A stretch of 64,000 bases of DNA from Hydractinia symbiolongicarpus (taxonomy: Eukaryota; Cnidaria; Hydrozoa; Anthoathecata; Hydractiniidae): the NCBI RefSeq assembly GCF_029227915.1, contig NC_079878.1:35739501-35803500 (forward strand), read 5' to 3'. The notes below the pieces were generated by a model. That model was not told where the DNA came from. It worked only from the letters and a program-made list of their open reading frames with translations, and ran no database searches. A program made the translations under genes and the position numbers. Shown piece by piece: positions 34,201 through 48,000 of the stretch (its first letter is position 1; each line of letters starts with the position of its first letter).

Positions 34201-37200
34201 CGTAACTCAAACGGATTAATACCGCTAGAAAGTCAATGAAATGTGGTTTTTGAAACTGTTCCTATTTCTTCAGCACGTGCTAACGGCCGGGATTGGTCCC
34301 ACAGTAAATAAGACTTATTTATCTAAATTTTTAAATGAAGCGCTACCACAGCGCCAATTGCGATAGTTGAATTCCAGCAATCATGTCAATTAAGAGGAAT
34401 GTTATTTCTGGGAGTCCAATTGGCTTATTTATCGCATTTATAAGGTCACCGTCAAAAATCAGTTCATTTAAGTGCCACAGTCAATCGTTTCACTGTTAAA
34501 AGCGATACATACAACCTAGTAATATCAGAAAAATATCGCTAAATACATGTTGGTACGAATATGTGACGCAACCGTTGTAACTCAAACAGACTGATACTGT
34601 TAGAAATTCATTGAAATATAGTTTTTGAAACCGTCTTTATTTCTTCAGCGCGCAATAATGGCTAGGATTGGTCCCACGGTAAAAAAAGGCTTATTTATTT
34701 AAATTCTTAAATGAAGCGCTACCACAGCGCCCAGTGTAATCGCTGAGTTTCGGCAATCATGTCAAATTAAGAAGAATGTTATTTCTTGGAGTCCAATTGT
34801 CTCACTTATCACATTTATAAGGTTACAGTCCAGAATGAGTTCAATAAATCCCACAGTCAATCGTTTCACTGTTAAAAGCGGCACAACCTAGTAATAACGG
34901 AAAAATATCGCTAAATACATGTTGGTACGAATATGTGACGCAACCGTTGTAACTCAAACGGATTAATACCGCTAGAAAGTCAATGAAATGTAGTTTTTGC
35001 ACCTGTCGCTCTTTCATCAGCGCGCGATAACGGCTAGGATTGGTCCCACAGTAAAAATGACTTTCTTTTCTTAATTTTTAAATGAAGCGCTACCATAGCG
35101 CCTAGTGCAATCGCTGAGTTTCGGCAATCTTGTCAAATTAAGAAGAATGTTATTTCTTGCAGTCCAATTGTCTCACTTATCACATTTATAAGGTCACAGT
35201 CCAGAATGAGTTCAATTAATCCCACAGTCAATCTTTTCATTGTTAAAAGCGATACAACCTAGTAATAGCGGAAAAATATCGCTACATACATGTTGGTACG
35301 AATATGTGACGCAAATTTCGTAACTCAAACGGATTAATACTGCTAGAAAGTCAATGAAATGTGGTTTTTGAAACTGTTCCTATTTCTTCAGCACGTGCAA
35401 ACGGCCGGGATTGGTCCCACAGTAAATAAGACTTATTTATCTAAATTTTTAAATGAAGCGCTACCACAGCGCCAATTGCGATAGTTGAATTCCAGCAATC
35501 ATGTCAATTAAGAGGAATGTTATTTCTGGGAGTCCAATTGGCTTATTTATCGCATTTATAAGGTCACCGTCCAAAATCAGTTCATTTAAGTGCCACAGTC
35601 AATCGTTTCACTGTTAAAAGCGATACATACAACCTAGTAATATCAGAAAAATATCGCTAAATACATGTTGGTACGAATATGTGACGCAACCGTTGTAACT
35701 CAAACAGACTGATACTGTTAGAAATTCATTGAAATATAGTTTTTGAAACCGTCTTTATTTCTTCAGCGCGCGATAATGGCCACGGTAAAAAAAGGCTTAT
35801 TTATTTAAATTCTTAAATGAAGCGCTACCACAGCGCCCAGTGTAATCGCTGAGTTTCGGCAATCATGTCAAATTAAGAAGAATGTTATTTCTTGGAGTCC
35901 AATTGTCTCACTTATCACATTTATAAGGTTACAGTCCAGAATGAGTTCAATAAATCCCACAGTCAATCGTTTCACTGTTAAAACCGATACAACCTAGTAA
36001 AATCAGAAAAACATCCCTAAATACATGTGGGGACGAATATGTGACGCAACCGTTGTAATTCAAACGGATTGATACTGCTAGAAAGTCAATGAAATGTAGT
36101 TTTTGAAACTGTTCCTATTTCTTCAGCGCGTGCTAACGGCCGGGATTGGTCCCACAGTAAATATGACTTATTTATCTAAATTATTAAATGAAGCGCTACC
36201 ACAGCGCTCATTGTAATCGTTGAATTCCAGCAATCATGTCAAATTAAGAGGAATGTTATTTCTGGGAGTTCAATTGGCTCATTTATCACATTTATAAGGT
36301 CACAGTCCAAAATCAGTTCAATTAAGTGCCACAGTCAATCGTTTCACTGTTAAAAGGGATGCACCCTAGTAATATCAGAAAAATATCGCTACATACATGT
36401 TGGTACGAATATGTGACGCAAATTTCGTAACTCAAACGGATTAATACCGCTAGAAAGTCAATGAAATGTGGTTTTTGAAACTGTTCCTATTTCTTCAGCA
36501 CGTGCTAACGGCCGGGATTGGTCCCACAGTAAATAAGACTTATTTATCTAAATTTTTAAATGAAGCGCTACCAAAGCGCCAATTGCGATAGTTGAATTCC
36601 AGCAATCATGTCAATTAAGAGGAATGTTATTTCTGGGAGTCCAATTGGCTTATTTATCGCATTTATAAGGTCACCGTCCAAAATCAGTTCATTTAAGTGC
36701 CACAGTCAATCGTTTCACTGTTAAAAGCGATACATACAACCTAGTAATATCAGAAAAATATCGCTAAATACATGTTGGTACGAATATGTGACGCAACCGT
36801 TGTAACTCAAACAGACTGATACTGTTAGAAATTCATTGAAATATAGTTTTTGAAACCGTCTTTATTTCTTCAGCGCGCGATAATGGCTAGGATTGGTCCC
36901 ACGGTAAAAAAAAGGCTTCTTTATATAAATTCTTAAATGAAGCGCTACCACAGCGCCCAGTGTAATCGCTGAGTTTCGGCAATCATGTCAAATTAAGAAG
37001 AATGTTATTTCTTGGAGTCCAATTGTCTCACTTATCACATTTATAAGGTTACAGTCCAGAATGAGTTCAATAAATCCCACAGTCAATCGTTTCACTGTTA
37101 AAAGCGGCACAACCTAGTAATAACGGAAAAATATCGCTAAATACATGTTGGTACGAATATGTGACGCAACCGTTGTAACTCAAACGGATTAATACCGCTA
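34200..37200 (+). repeat. 3-monomer HOR (about 1,118 bp), three copies
   Basis: A 4-bp duplication (CGATACATACAACC instead of CGATACAACC) tags the unit at 34503, 35621 and 36728, and again at 39709. Spacings are 1,118, 1,107 and 2,981 bp. A second tag, ATGTGGTTTTTG, occurs at 34241, 35359, 36466 and 39447. The shorter second spacing is explained by a 12-bp deletion after 35780. Confidence 0.88.
35737..36096 (+). repeat. Shortened monomer (360 bp)
   Basis: The sequence CGATAATGGC is followed directly by CACGG, where sister units have TAGGATTGGTCC between them. This 12-bp deletion is private to the second copy of the 3-monomer family. Confidence 0.85.
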
Positions 37201-40200
37201 GAAATTCAATGCAATGTAGTTATTGAAACTGTTCCTGTTTATTCAGCGCGTGCTAACGGCCAGGATTGGTCCCACAGTAAATATGACTTACTTATCTAAA
37301 TTTTTAAACGAAGCGCTACCACAGCGCTCATTGTAATCGTTGAATTCCAGCAATCATGTCAAATTAAGAGGAATGTTATTTGTGGGTGTCCAATTGGCTC
37401 ATTTATCACATTTATAAGGTCACAGTCCAAAATCAGTTCATTTAGGTGCCAAAGTCAATCGTTTCACTGTTAAAACCGATACAACCTAGTAAAATCAGAA
37501 AAACATCCCTAAATACATGTGGGGACGAATAAGTGACGCAACCGTTGTAATTCAAACGGATTGATACCGCTAGAAAGTTAATGAAATGTAGTTTTTGAAG
37601 CTGTTTCTATTTATTCAGCGCGCGATAATGGCTAGGATTGGTCCCACGGTAAAAAAAGGCTTATTTATTTAAATTCTTAAATGAAGCGCTACCACAGCGC
37701 CCAGTGTAATCGTTGAATTTCAGCAATCATGTCAAATTAGGAGGAATGTTAATTGTAGGAGTCCAATTGGCTCATTTATCAAATTTGTCAGGTCACAGTC
37801 CAAAGTTAGTTCAATTAAGTCCCACAGTCAATCGTTTCACTGTTAAAAGCGATGCAACCTAGTAATATCAGAGAAATCTCGCTAAATACATGTTAGTACG
37901 AATATGTGACCCAACCGTTGTAACTCAAACGGACTGACACCGTTAGAAACTCAAAGAAATGTAGTATTTAAACTTGTCACTATTTCATCAGCGCGCGATA
38001 ACGGCTAGGATTGGTCACACAGTAAAGAATGACTTTTTTTATCTAAATTTTTAAATGTAGTGCTACCACAGCGCCCAGTGTAATCGGTGAGTTCCGGCAA
38101 TCATGTCAAAATGAGAAGAATGTTATTTCTTGGAGTCCAATTGTCTCACTTATCCCATTTATCAGGTCACAGTCTAAAGTTAGTTCAATTAATTCCCACA
38201 GTCAATCGTTTCACCGTTAAAAGGGATGCAACCTAGTAATATCAGAAAAATATCCCTAAATACATGTTGGTACGAATATGTGACGACACCGTTGTAACTC
38301 AAACGGATTGATACCGCTAGAAAGTCAATGAAATTTAGTTTTTGAAACTGTTCCTATTTATTCAGCGCGTGCTAACGGCCAGGATTGGTCCCACAGTAAA
38401 TACGACTTATTTATCTAAATTCTAAAATAAAGCGCTACCACAGCGCCCATTGTTATCGTTCAATTCCAGCAATCATGTCAAATTAAGAGGAATGTTATTT
38501 GTGGCAGTCCAATTGGCTCAATTATCACATTTATAAGGTCACAGTTCAAAATAAGTTCATTTAAATGGCGCAGTCAATCGTTTCACTGTTGAAAGCAATC
38601 CAACCTAGTAATATCAAACATCCCTAAATACATGTGGGGACGAATATGTTACGCAACCGTTGTAACTCAAACGGACTGATACCGTTAGAAATTCATTGAA
38701 ATGTAGTTTTTCAAACTGTCTCTATTTCTTTAGCGCGCGATAACGGACAGGATTGGTCCCACAGTAAAAAAAAGACTTTTTTATCTAAATTGTTAAAAAA
38801 AGGGCTACCACAGAGCCTAATGTAATCGCTGAAATCCAGCAATCATGTCAAATTAAGAAGAATGTTATTCCTTGGAGACTAATTGGCTCATTTATCACAT
38901 TTATAAGGTCACAGTCCAAAGTTAGTTCAATTAAGTCCCACAGTCAATCGTTTCATTGTTAAAAGCGATGCAACCTAGTAATATCAGAAAAACATCCCTA
39001 AATAGATGTGGGGACGAATATGTAACGCAACCGTTGTAATTCAAACGGATTGATACCGCTAGAAAGTCAATGAAATGTAGTTTTTGAAACTGATCCTATT
39101 TCTTCAGCTCTTGCTAACGGCCGGGATTGGTCCCACAGTAAATATGACTTATTTATCTAAATTATTAAATGAAGCGCTACCACAGCGCTCATTGTAATCG
39201 TTGAATTCCAGCAATCATGTCAAATTAAGAGGAATGTTATTTCTGGGAGTTCAATTGGCTCATTTATCACATTTATAAGGTCAAAGTCCAAAATGAGTTC
39301 AATTAAGTGCCACAGTCAATCGTTTCACTGTTAAAAGGGATGCACCCTAGTAATATCAGAAAAATATCGCTACATACATGTTGGTACGAATATGTGATGC
39401 AAATTTCGTAACTGAAACGGATTAATACCGCTAGAAAGTCAATGAAATGTGGTTTTTGAAACTGTTCCTATTTCTTCAGCACGTGCTAACGGCCGGGATT
39501 GGTCCCACAGTAAATAAGACTTATTTATCTAAATTTTTAAATGAAACGCTACCAAAGCGCCAATTGCGATAGTTTAATTCCAGCAATCATGTCAATTAAG
39601 AGGAATGTTATTTCTGGGAGTCCAATTGGCTTATTTATCGCATTTATAAGTTCACCGTCCAAAATCAGTTCATTTAAGTGCCACAGTCAATCGTTTCACT
39701 GTTAAAAGCGATACATACAACCTAGTAATATCAGAAAAATATCGCTAAATACATGTTGGTACGAATATGTGACGCAACCGTTGTAACTCAAACAGACTGA
39801 TACTGTTAGAAATTCATTGAAATATAGTTTTTGAAACCGTCTTTATTTCTTCAGCGCGCAATAATTGCTAGGATTGGTCCCACGGTAAAAAAAGGCTTAT
39901 TTATTTAAATTCTTAAATGAAGCGCTACCACAGCGCCCAGTGTAATCGCTGAGTTTCGGCAACCATGTCAAATTGAGGAGAATGTTATTTCTTGGAGTCC
40001 AATTGGCTCAATTATCACATTTATAAGGTCACAGTCCAAAATCAGTTCATTTAGGTGCCAAAGTCAATCGTTTCACTGTTAAAACCGATACAACCTAGTA
40101 AAATCAGAAAAACATCCCTAAATACATGTGGGGACGAATAAGTGACGCAACCGTTGTAATTCAAACGGATTGATACCGCTAGAAAGTCAATGAAATGTAG

Positions 40201-42000
40201 TTTTTGAAGCTGTTTCTATTTATTCAGCGCGCGATAATGGCTAGGATTGGTCCCACGGTAAAAAAAGGCTTATTTATTTAAATTCTTAAATGAAGCGCTA
40301 CCACAGCGCCCAGTGTAATCGCTGAGTTTCGGCAACCATGTCAAATTGAGGAGAATGTTATTTCTTGGAGTCCAATTGTCTCACTTATCACATTTATAAG
40401 GTCACAGTCCAGAATTAGTTCAATAAATCCCACAGTCAATCGTTTCACTGTTAAAAGCGGCTCAACCTAGTAATAACGGAAAATTATCGCTAAATACATG
40501 TTTGTACGAATATGTGACGCAACCGTTGTAACTCAAACGGATTGATTCCGCTAGAAATTCAATGCAATGTAGTTATTGAAACTGTTCCTGTTTATTCAGC
40601 GCGTGCTAACGGCCAGGATTGGTCCCACAGTAAATATGACTTATTTATCTAAATATTTAAACGAAGCGCTACCACAGCGCTCATTGTAATCGTTGAATTC
40701 CAGCAATCATGTCAAATTAAGAGGAATGTTATTTGTGGGGGTCCAATTGGCTCATTTATCACATTTATAAGGTCACAGTCCAAAATCAGTTCATTTAAGT
40801 GCCAAAGTCAATCGTTTCACTGTTAAAACCAATACAACCTAGTAATATCAGAAAAACATCCCTAAATACATGTGGGGACGAATATGTGACGCAACCGTTG
40901 TAACTGAAATGGACTGATACCGCTAGAAATTCAATGCAATGTAGTTATTGAAACTGTTCCTGTTTATTCAGCGCGTGCTAACGGCCAGGATTGGTCGCAC
41001 AGTAAATGTGACTTATTTATCTAAATTTTTAAACGAAGCGCTACCACAGCGCTCATTGTAATCGTTGAATTCCAGCAATCATGTCAAATTAAGAGGAATT
41101 TTATTTGTGGGGGTCCAATTGGCTCATTTATCACATTTATAAGGTCACAGTCCAAAATCAGTTCATTTAAGTGCCAAAGTCAATCGTTTCACTGTTAAAA
41201 CCGATACAACCTAGTAATATCAGAAAAATATCGCTAAATACATGTTAGTACGAATATGTGACCCAACCGTTGTAACTCAAACGGACTGACACCGTTAGAA
41301 ACTGAAAGAAAAGTAGTTTTTAAACCTGTCACTATTTCATCAGCGCGCAATAACGGCTAGGATTGGTCACACAGTAAAGAATGACTTATTTATCTAAATT
41401 CTTAAATGAAGCGCTACCACAGCGCCCATTGTAATCGTTGAATTTCAGCAATCATGTCAAATTAGGAGGAATGTTAATTGTAGGAGTCCAATTGGCTCAT
41501 TTATCAAATTTGTCAGGTCACAGTCCAAAGTTAGTTCAATTAAGTCCCACAGTCAATCGTTTCACTGTTAAAAGCGATGCAACCTAGTAATATCAGAGAA
41601 ATCTCGCTAAATACATGTTAGTACGAATATGTGACCCAACCGTTGTAACTCAAACGGACTGACACCGTTAGAAACTCAAAGAAATGTAGTATTTAAACTT
41701 GTCACTATTTCATCAGCGCGCGATAACGGCTAGGATTGGTCACACAGTAAAGAATGACTTTTTTTATCTAAATTTTTAAATGTAGGGCTACCACAGCGCC
41801 CAGTGTAATCGGTGAGTTCCGGCAATCATGTCAAAATGAGAAGAATGTTATTTCTTGGAGTCCAATTGTCTCACTTATCCCATTTATCAGGTCACAGTCT
41901 AAAGTTAGTTCAATTAATTCCCACAGTCAATCGTTTCACCGTTAAAAGGGATGCAACCTAGTAATATCAGAAAAATATCCCTAAATACATGTTGGTACGA
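37200..42000 (+). repeat. Satellite with a 10-monomer long-range duplication
   Basis: The distinctive monomer with CGTTGAATTTCAGC and GTTAATTGTAGG at about 37711 recurs at about 41436, offset 3,725 bp (ten monomers), and the match extends about 1.1 kb in each. A further copy of the 34-37 kb family unit lies at about 39.4-39.9 kb. Confidence 0.75.
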
Positions 42001-45000
42001 ATATGTGACGACACCGTTGTAACTCAAACGGATTGATACCGCTAGAAAGTCAATGAAATTTAGTTTTTGAAACTGTTTCTATTTATTCAGCGCGTGCTAA
42101 CGGCCAGGATTGGTCCCACAGTAAACACGACTTATTTATCTAAATTCTTAAATAAAGCGCTACCACAGCGCCCATTGTTATCGTTCAATTCCAGCAATCA
42201 TGTCAAATTAAGAGGAATGTTATTTGTGGCAGTCCAATTGGCTCAATTATCACATTTATAAGGTCACAGTTCAAAATAAGTTCATTTAAATGGCGCAGTC
42301 AATCGTTTCACTGTTGAAAGCAATCCAACCTAGTAATATCAGAAAAACATCCCTAAATACATGTGGGGACGAATATGTTACGAAACCGTTGTAACTCAAA
42401 CGGACTGATACTGTTAGAAATTCATTGAAATGTAGTTTTTCAAACTGTCTCTATTTCTTTAGCGCGCGATAACGGACAGGATTGGTGCCACAGTAAAAAA
42501 AGACTTTTTTATCTAAATTGTTAAAAAAAGGGCTATCACAGAGCCTAATGTAATCACTGAATTCCAGCAATCATATCAAATTAAGAAGAATGTTATTCCT
42601 TGGAGACCAATTGTCTCATTTATCACATTTATAAGGTCACAGTCCAAAATCAGTTCAATTAAGTCCCACAGTCAATCGTTTCACTGTTAAGAGCAATACA
42701 ACCTAGTAATAGCGGAAAAATATCGTTAAGTACATGTTGGTACGAATTGAGACGCAACCGTTGTAACTCAAACGGATTGATACCGCTACAAAGTCAATGA
42801 AATGTAGTTTTTAAAACTGCTCCTGTTTATTCAGCGGGTGTTAACGGCCAGGATTGTCCCACAATAAATATGAATTTTTTATCTAAATTTTTCAATAAAA
42901 CGCTACCACAGCGCCCATTGTAATCGTTGAATTCCAGCAATCATGTAAAGTTAAGAGGAATGTTATTTGTGGGATTCCAATTGCCTCATTTATCGCATTT
43001 AAAAGGTCACAGTCCAAAATCAGTTCAATTAAGTGCCACATTCAATCCTGTGACTGTTAAAAGCGATGCAACCTATTAATATCAGAAAAACATCCCTAAA
43101 TACAATTTGGAGACGAATATGTTACGCAACCGTTGTAACTCAAACGGACTGATACCGTTAGAAATTCATTGAAATGTAGTTTTTCAAACTGTCTCTATTT
43201 CTTTAGCGCGCGATAACGGACAGGATTGGTCCCACAGTAAAAAAAAGACTTTTTTATCTAAATTGTTAAATGTAGTGCTACCACAGCGCCCAGTGTAATC
43301 GGTGAGTTCCGGCAATCATGTCAAATTAAGAGGAATGTTATTTGTGGCAGTCCAATTGGCTCAATTATCACATTTATAAGGTCACAGTTCAAAATAAGTT
43401 CATTTAAATGGCGCAGTCAATCGTTTCACTGTTGAAAGCAATCCAACCTAGTAATATCAGAAAAACATCCCTAAATACAATTTGGAGACGAATATGTGAC
43501 GCAACCGTTGTAACTCAAACGGACTGATACCGTTAGAAATTCATTGAAATGTAGTTTTTCAAACTGTCTCTATTTCTTTAGCGCGCGATAACGGACAGGA
43601 TTGGTCCCACAGTAAAAAAAAGACTTTTTTATCTAAATTGTTAAAAAAAGGGCTACCACAGAGCCTAATGTAATCGCTGAAATCCAGCAATCATGTCAAA
43701 TTAAGAAGAATGTTATTCCTTGGAGACTAATTGGCTCATTTATCACATTTATAATATCACAGTCCAAAGTTAGTTCAATTAAGTCCCACAGTCAATCGTT
43801 TCATTGTTAAAAGCGATGCAACCTAGTAATATCAGAAAAATCTCGCTAAATACATGTTAGTACGAATATGTGACCCAACCGTTGTAACTTAAACGAACTG
43901 ATACCGTTAGAAAGTCAATGAAATGTAGTTTTTCTATCTGTCGCTGTTTCATGAGCGCGCAATAACGGCTAGGATTTGTCCCACAGTAAAAAAAAGACTT
44001 TTTTACCTATATTTTTAAATAAAGGGCTACCACAGAGCCTAATGTAATCGCTGAAATCCAGCAATCATGTCAAATTAAGAAGAATGTTATTCCTTGGAGA
44101 CTAATTGGCTCATTTATCACATTTATAATGTCACAGTCCAAAGTTAGTTCAATTAAGTCCCACAGTCAATCGTTTCACTGTTAAGAGCAATACAACCTAG
44201 TAATAGCGGAAAAATATCGTTAAGTACATGTTAATACGAATTGAGACGCAACCGTTGTAACTCAAACGGATTGATACCGCTACAAAGTCAATGAAATGTA
44301 GTTTATAAAACCTTTCCTGTTTATTCAGCGGGTGTTAACGGCCAGGATTGTCCCACAGTAAATATGACTTTTTTATCTAAGTTTTTCAATAAAACGCTAC
44401 CACAGCGCCCATTGTAATCGTTGAATTCCAGCAATCATGTCAAATTAAGAGGAATGTTATTTGTGGGATTCCAATTGCCTCATTTATCACATTTAAAAGG
44501 TCACAGTCCAAAATCAGTTCAATTAAGTGCCACATTCAATCCTGTCACTGTTAAAAGCGATGCAACCTAGTAATATCAGAAAAATATCGCTAAATACATG
44601 TTGGTAGGAATATGTGACCCAACCGTTGTAACTCAAACGGACTGATACCGTTAGAAAGTCAATGAAATGTAGTTTTTGCACCTGTCGCTGTTTCTTCAGC
44701 GCGCGATAACGGCTAGGATTCGTCCCAGAGTAAATACGACATATTTATCTAAATTCTTAAATGAAGCGCTACCACAGCGCCCATTGTTATCGTTCAATTC
44801 CAGCAATCATGTCAAATTAAGAGGAATGTTATTTGTGGCAGTCCAATTGGCTCATTTATCACATTTATAAGGTCACAGTTCAAAATCAGTTCATTTAAAT
44901 GCCACAGTCAATCGTTTCACTGTTAAAAGCAATCCAACCTAGTAATATCAGAAAAACATCCCTAAATACATGTGGGGACGAATATGTTACGCAACCGTTG

Positions 45001-48000
45001 TAACTCAAACGGACTGATACCGTTAGAAATTCATTGAAATGTAGTTTTTGAAACTGTCTCTATTTCTTTAGCGCGCGATAACGGACAGGATTGGTCCCAC
45101 AGTAAAAAAAAGACTTTTTTTATCTAAATTGTTAAATAAAGGGCTACCACAGAGCCTAATGTGATCGCTAAAATCCAGCAATCATGTCAAATTAAGAAGA
45201 ATGTTATTCCTTGGAGACCAATTGTCTCATTTATCACATTTATAAGGTCACAGTCCAAAGTCAATTCAATTAAGTCCCACAGTCAATCGTTTCACTGTTA
45301 AGAGCGATGCAACCTAGTAATAGCGGAAAAATATCGCTAAGTATATGTTGGTACGAATATGTGATGCAACCGTTGTAACTAAAACAGATTGATACCGCTA
45401 CAAAGTCAATGAAATGTGGTTCTTAAAACTGTTCCTGTTTATTCAGCGGGTGTTAACGGCCAGGATTGTCCCACAGTAAATATGACTTTTTTATCTAAAT
45501 TCTTCAATAAAACGCTACCACAGCGCCCATTGTAATCGTTAAATTCCAGCAATCATGTCAAATTAAGAGGAATGTTATTTGTGGGACTCCAATTGCCTCA
45601 TTTATCACATTTAAAAGGTCACAGTCCAAAATCAGTTCAATTAAGTGCCACATTCAATCCTGTGACTGTTAAAAGCGATGCAACCTATTAATATCAGAAA
45701 AACATCCCTAAATACAATTTGGAGACGAATATGTTACGCAACCGTTGTAACTCAAACGGACTGATACCGTTAGAAATTCATTGAAATGTAGTTTTTCAAA
45801 CTGTCTCTATTTCTTTAGCGCGCGATAACGGACAGGATTGGTCCCACAGTAAAAAAAAGACTTTTTTATCTAAATTGTTAAATGTAGTGCTACCACAGCG
45901 CCCAGTGTAATCGGTGAGTTCCGGCAATCATGTCAAATTAAGAGGAATGTTATTTGTGGCAGTCCAATTGGCTCAATTATCACATTTATAAGGTCACAGT
46001 TCAAAATAAGTTCATTTAAATGGCGCAGTCAATCGTTTCACTGTTGAAAGCAATCCAACCTAGTAATATCAGAAAAACATCCCTAAATACAATTTGGAGA
46101 CGAATATGTGACGCAACCGTTGTAACTCAAACGGACTGATACCGTTAGAAATTCATTGAAATGTAGTTTTTCAAACTGTCTCTATTTCTTTAGCGCGCGA
46201 TAACGGACAGGATTGGTCCCACAGTAAAAAAAAGACTTTTTTATCTAAATTGTTAAAAAAAGGGCTACCACAGAGCCTAATGTAATCGCTGAAATCCAGC
46301 AATCATGTCAAATTAAGAAGAATGTTATTCCTTGGAGACTAATTGGCTCATTTATCACATTTATTAGGTCACATTCCAAAATCTGTTCATTTAAGTCCCA
46401 CAGTCAATCGTTTCACGGTTAAAAGCGGTACAACTTAGTAATATCAGCGAAACATCCCTAAATACATGTGGCGACGAAAATGTGACCCAACCGTTGCAAC
46501 TCAAACGGACTGATACCGTTAGAAGTTCATTGAAATGTAGTTTTCGAAACTGTCTTTATTTCTTTAGCGCACGATAACAGCTAGGATTGGTCACACAGTA
46601 AAGAATGACTTTTTTTATCTAAATTTTTAAATGTAGTGCTACCACAGCGCCCAGTGTAATCGGTGAGTTCCGGCAATCATGTCAAAATGAGAAGAATGTT
46701 ATTTCTTGGAGTCCAATTGTCTCACTTATCCCATTTATCAGGTCACAGTCTAAAGTTAGTTCAATTAATTCCCACAGTCAATCGTTTCACCGTTAAAAGG
46801 GATGCAACCTAGTAATATCAGAAAAATATCCCTAAATACATGTTGGTACGAATATGTGACGACACCGTTGTAACTCAAACGGATTGATACCGCTAGAAAG
46901 TCAATGAAATTTAGTTTTTGAAACTGTTCCTATTTATTCAGCGCGTGCTAACGGCCAGGATTGGTCCCACAGTAAACACGACTTATTTATCTAAATTCTT
47001 AAATAAAGCGCTACCACAGCGCCCATTGTTATCGTTCAATTCCAGCAATCATGTCAAATTAAGAGGAATGTTATTTGTGGCAGTCCAATTGGCTCAATTA
47101 TCACATTTATAAGGTCACAGTTCAAAATAAGTTCATTTAAATGGCGCAGTCAATCGTTTCACTGTTGAAAGCAATCCAACCTAGTAATATCAGAAAAACA
47201 TCCCTAAATACATGTGGGGACGAATATGTTACGCAACCGTTGTAACTCAAACGGACTGATACCGTTAGAAATTCATTGAAATGTAGTTTTTCAAACTGTC
47301 TCTATTTCTTTAGCGCGCGATAACGGACAGGATTGGTCCCACAGTAAAAAAAAGACTTTTTTTATCTAAATTGTTAAAAAAAGGGCTACCACAGAGCCTA
47401 ATGTAATCGCTGAAATCCAGCAATCATGTCAAATTAAGAAGAATGTTATTCCTTGGAGACTAATTGGCTCATTTATCACATTTATAAGGTCACAGTCCAA
47501 AGTTAGTTCAATTAAGTCCCACAGTCAATCGTTTCATTGTTAAAACCGATGCAACCTAGTAATATCAGAAAAATCTCGCTAAATACATGTTAGTACGAAT
47601 ATGTGACCCAACCGTTGTAACTCAAACGGACTGATACCGTTAGAAAGTCAATGAAATGTAGTTTTTCTATCTGTCGCTGTTTCATGAGCGCGCAATAACG
47701 GCTAGGATTTGTCCCACAGTAAAAAAAAGACTTTTTTATCTATATTTTTAAATAAAGCGCTATCACAGAGCCTAATGTAATCACTGAATTCCAGCAATCA
47801 TATCAAATTAAGAAGAATGTTATTCCTTGGAGACCAATTGTCTCATTTATCACATTTATAAGGTCACAGTCCAAAATCAGTTCAATTAAGTTCCACAGTC
47901 AATCGTTTCACTGTTAAGAGCAATACAACCTAGTAATAGCGGAAAAATATCGTTAAGTACATGTTGGTACGAATTGAGACGCAACCGTTGTAACTCAAAC

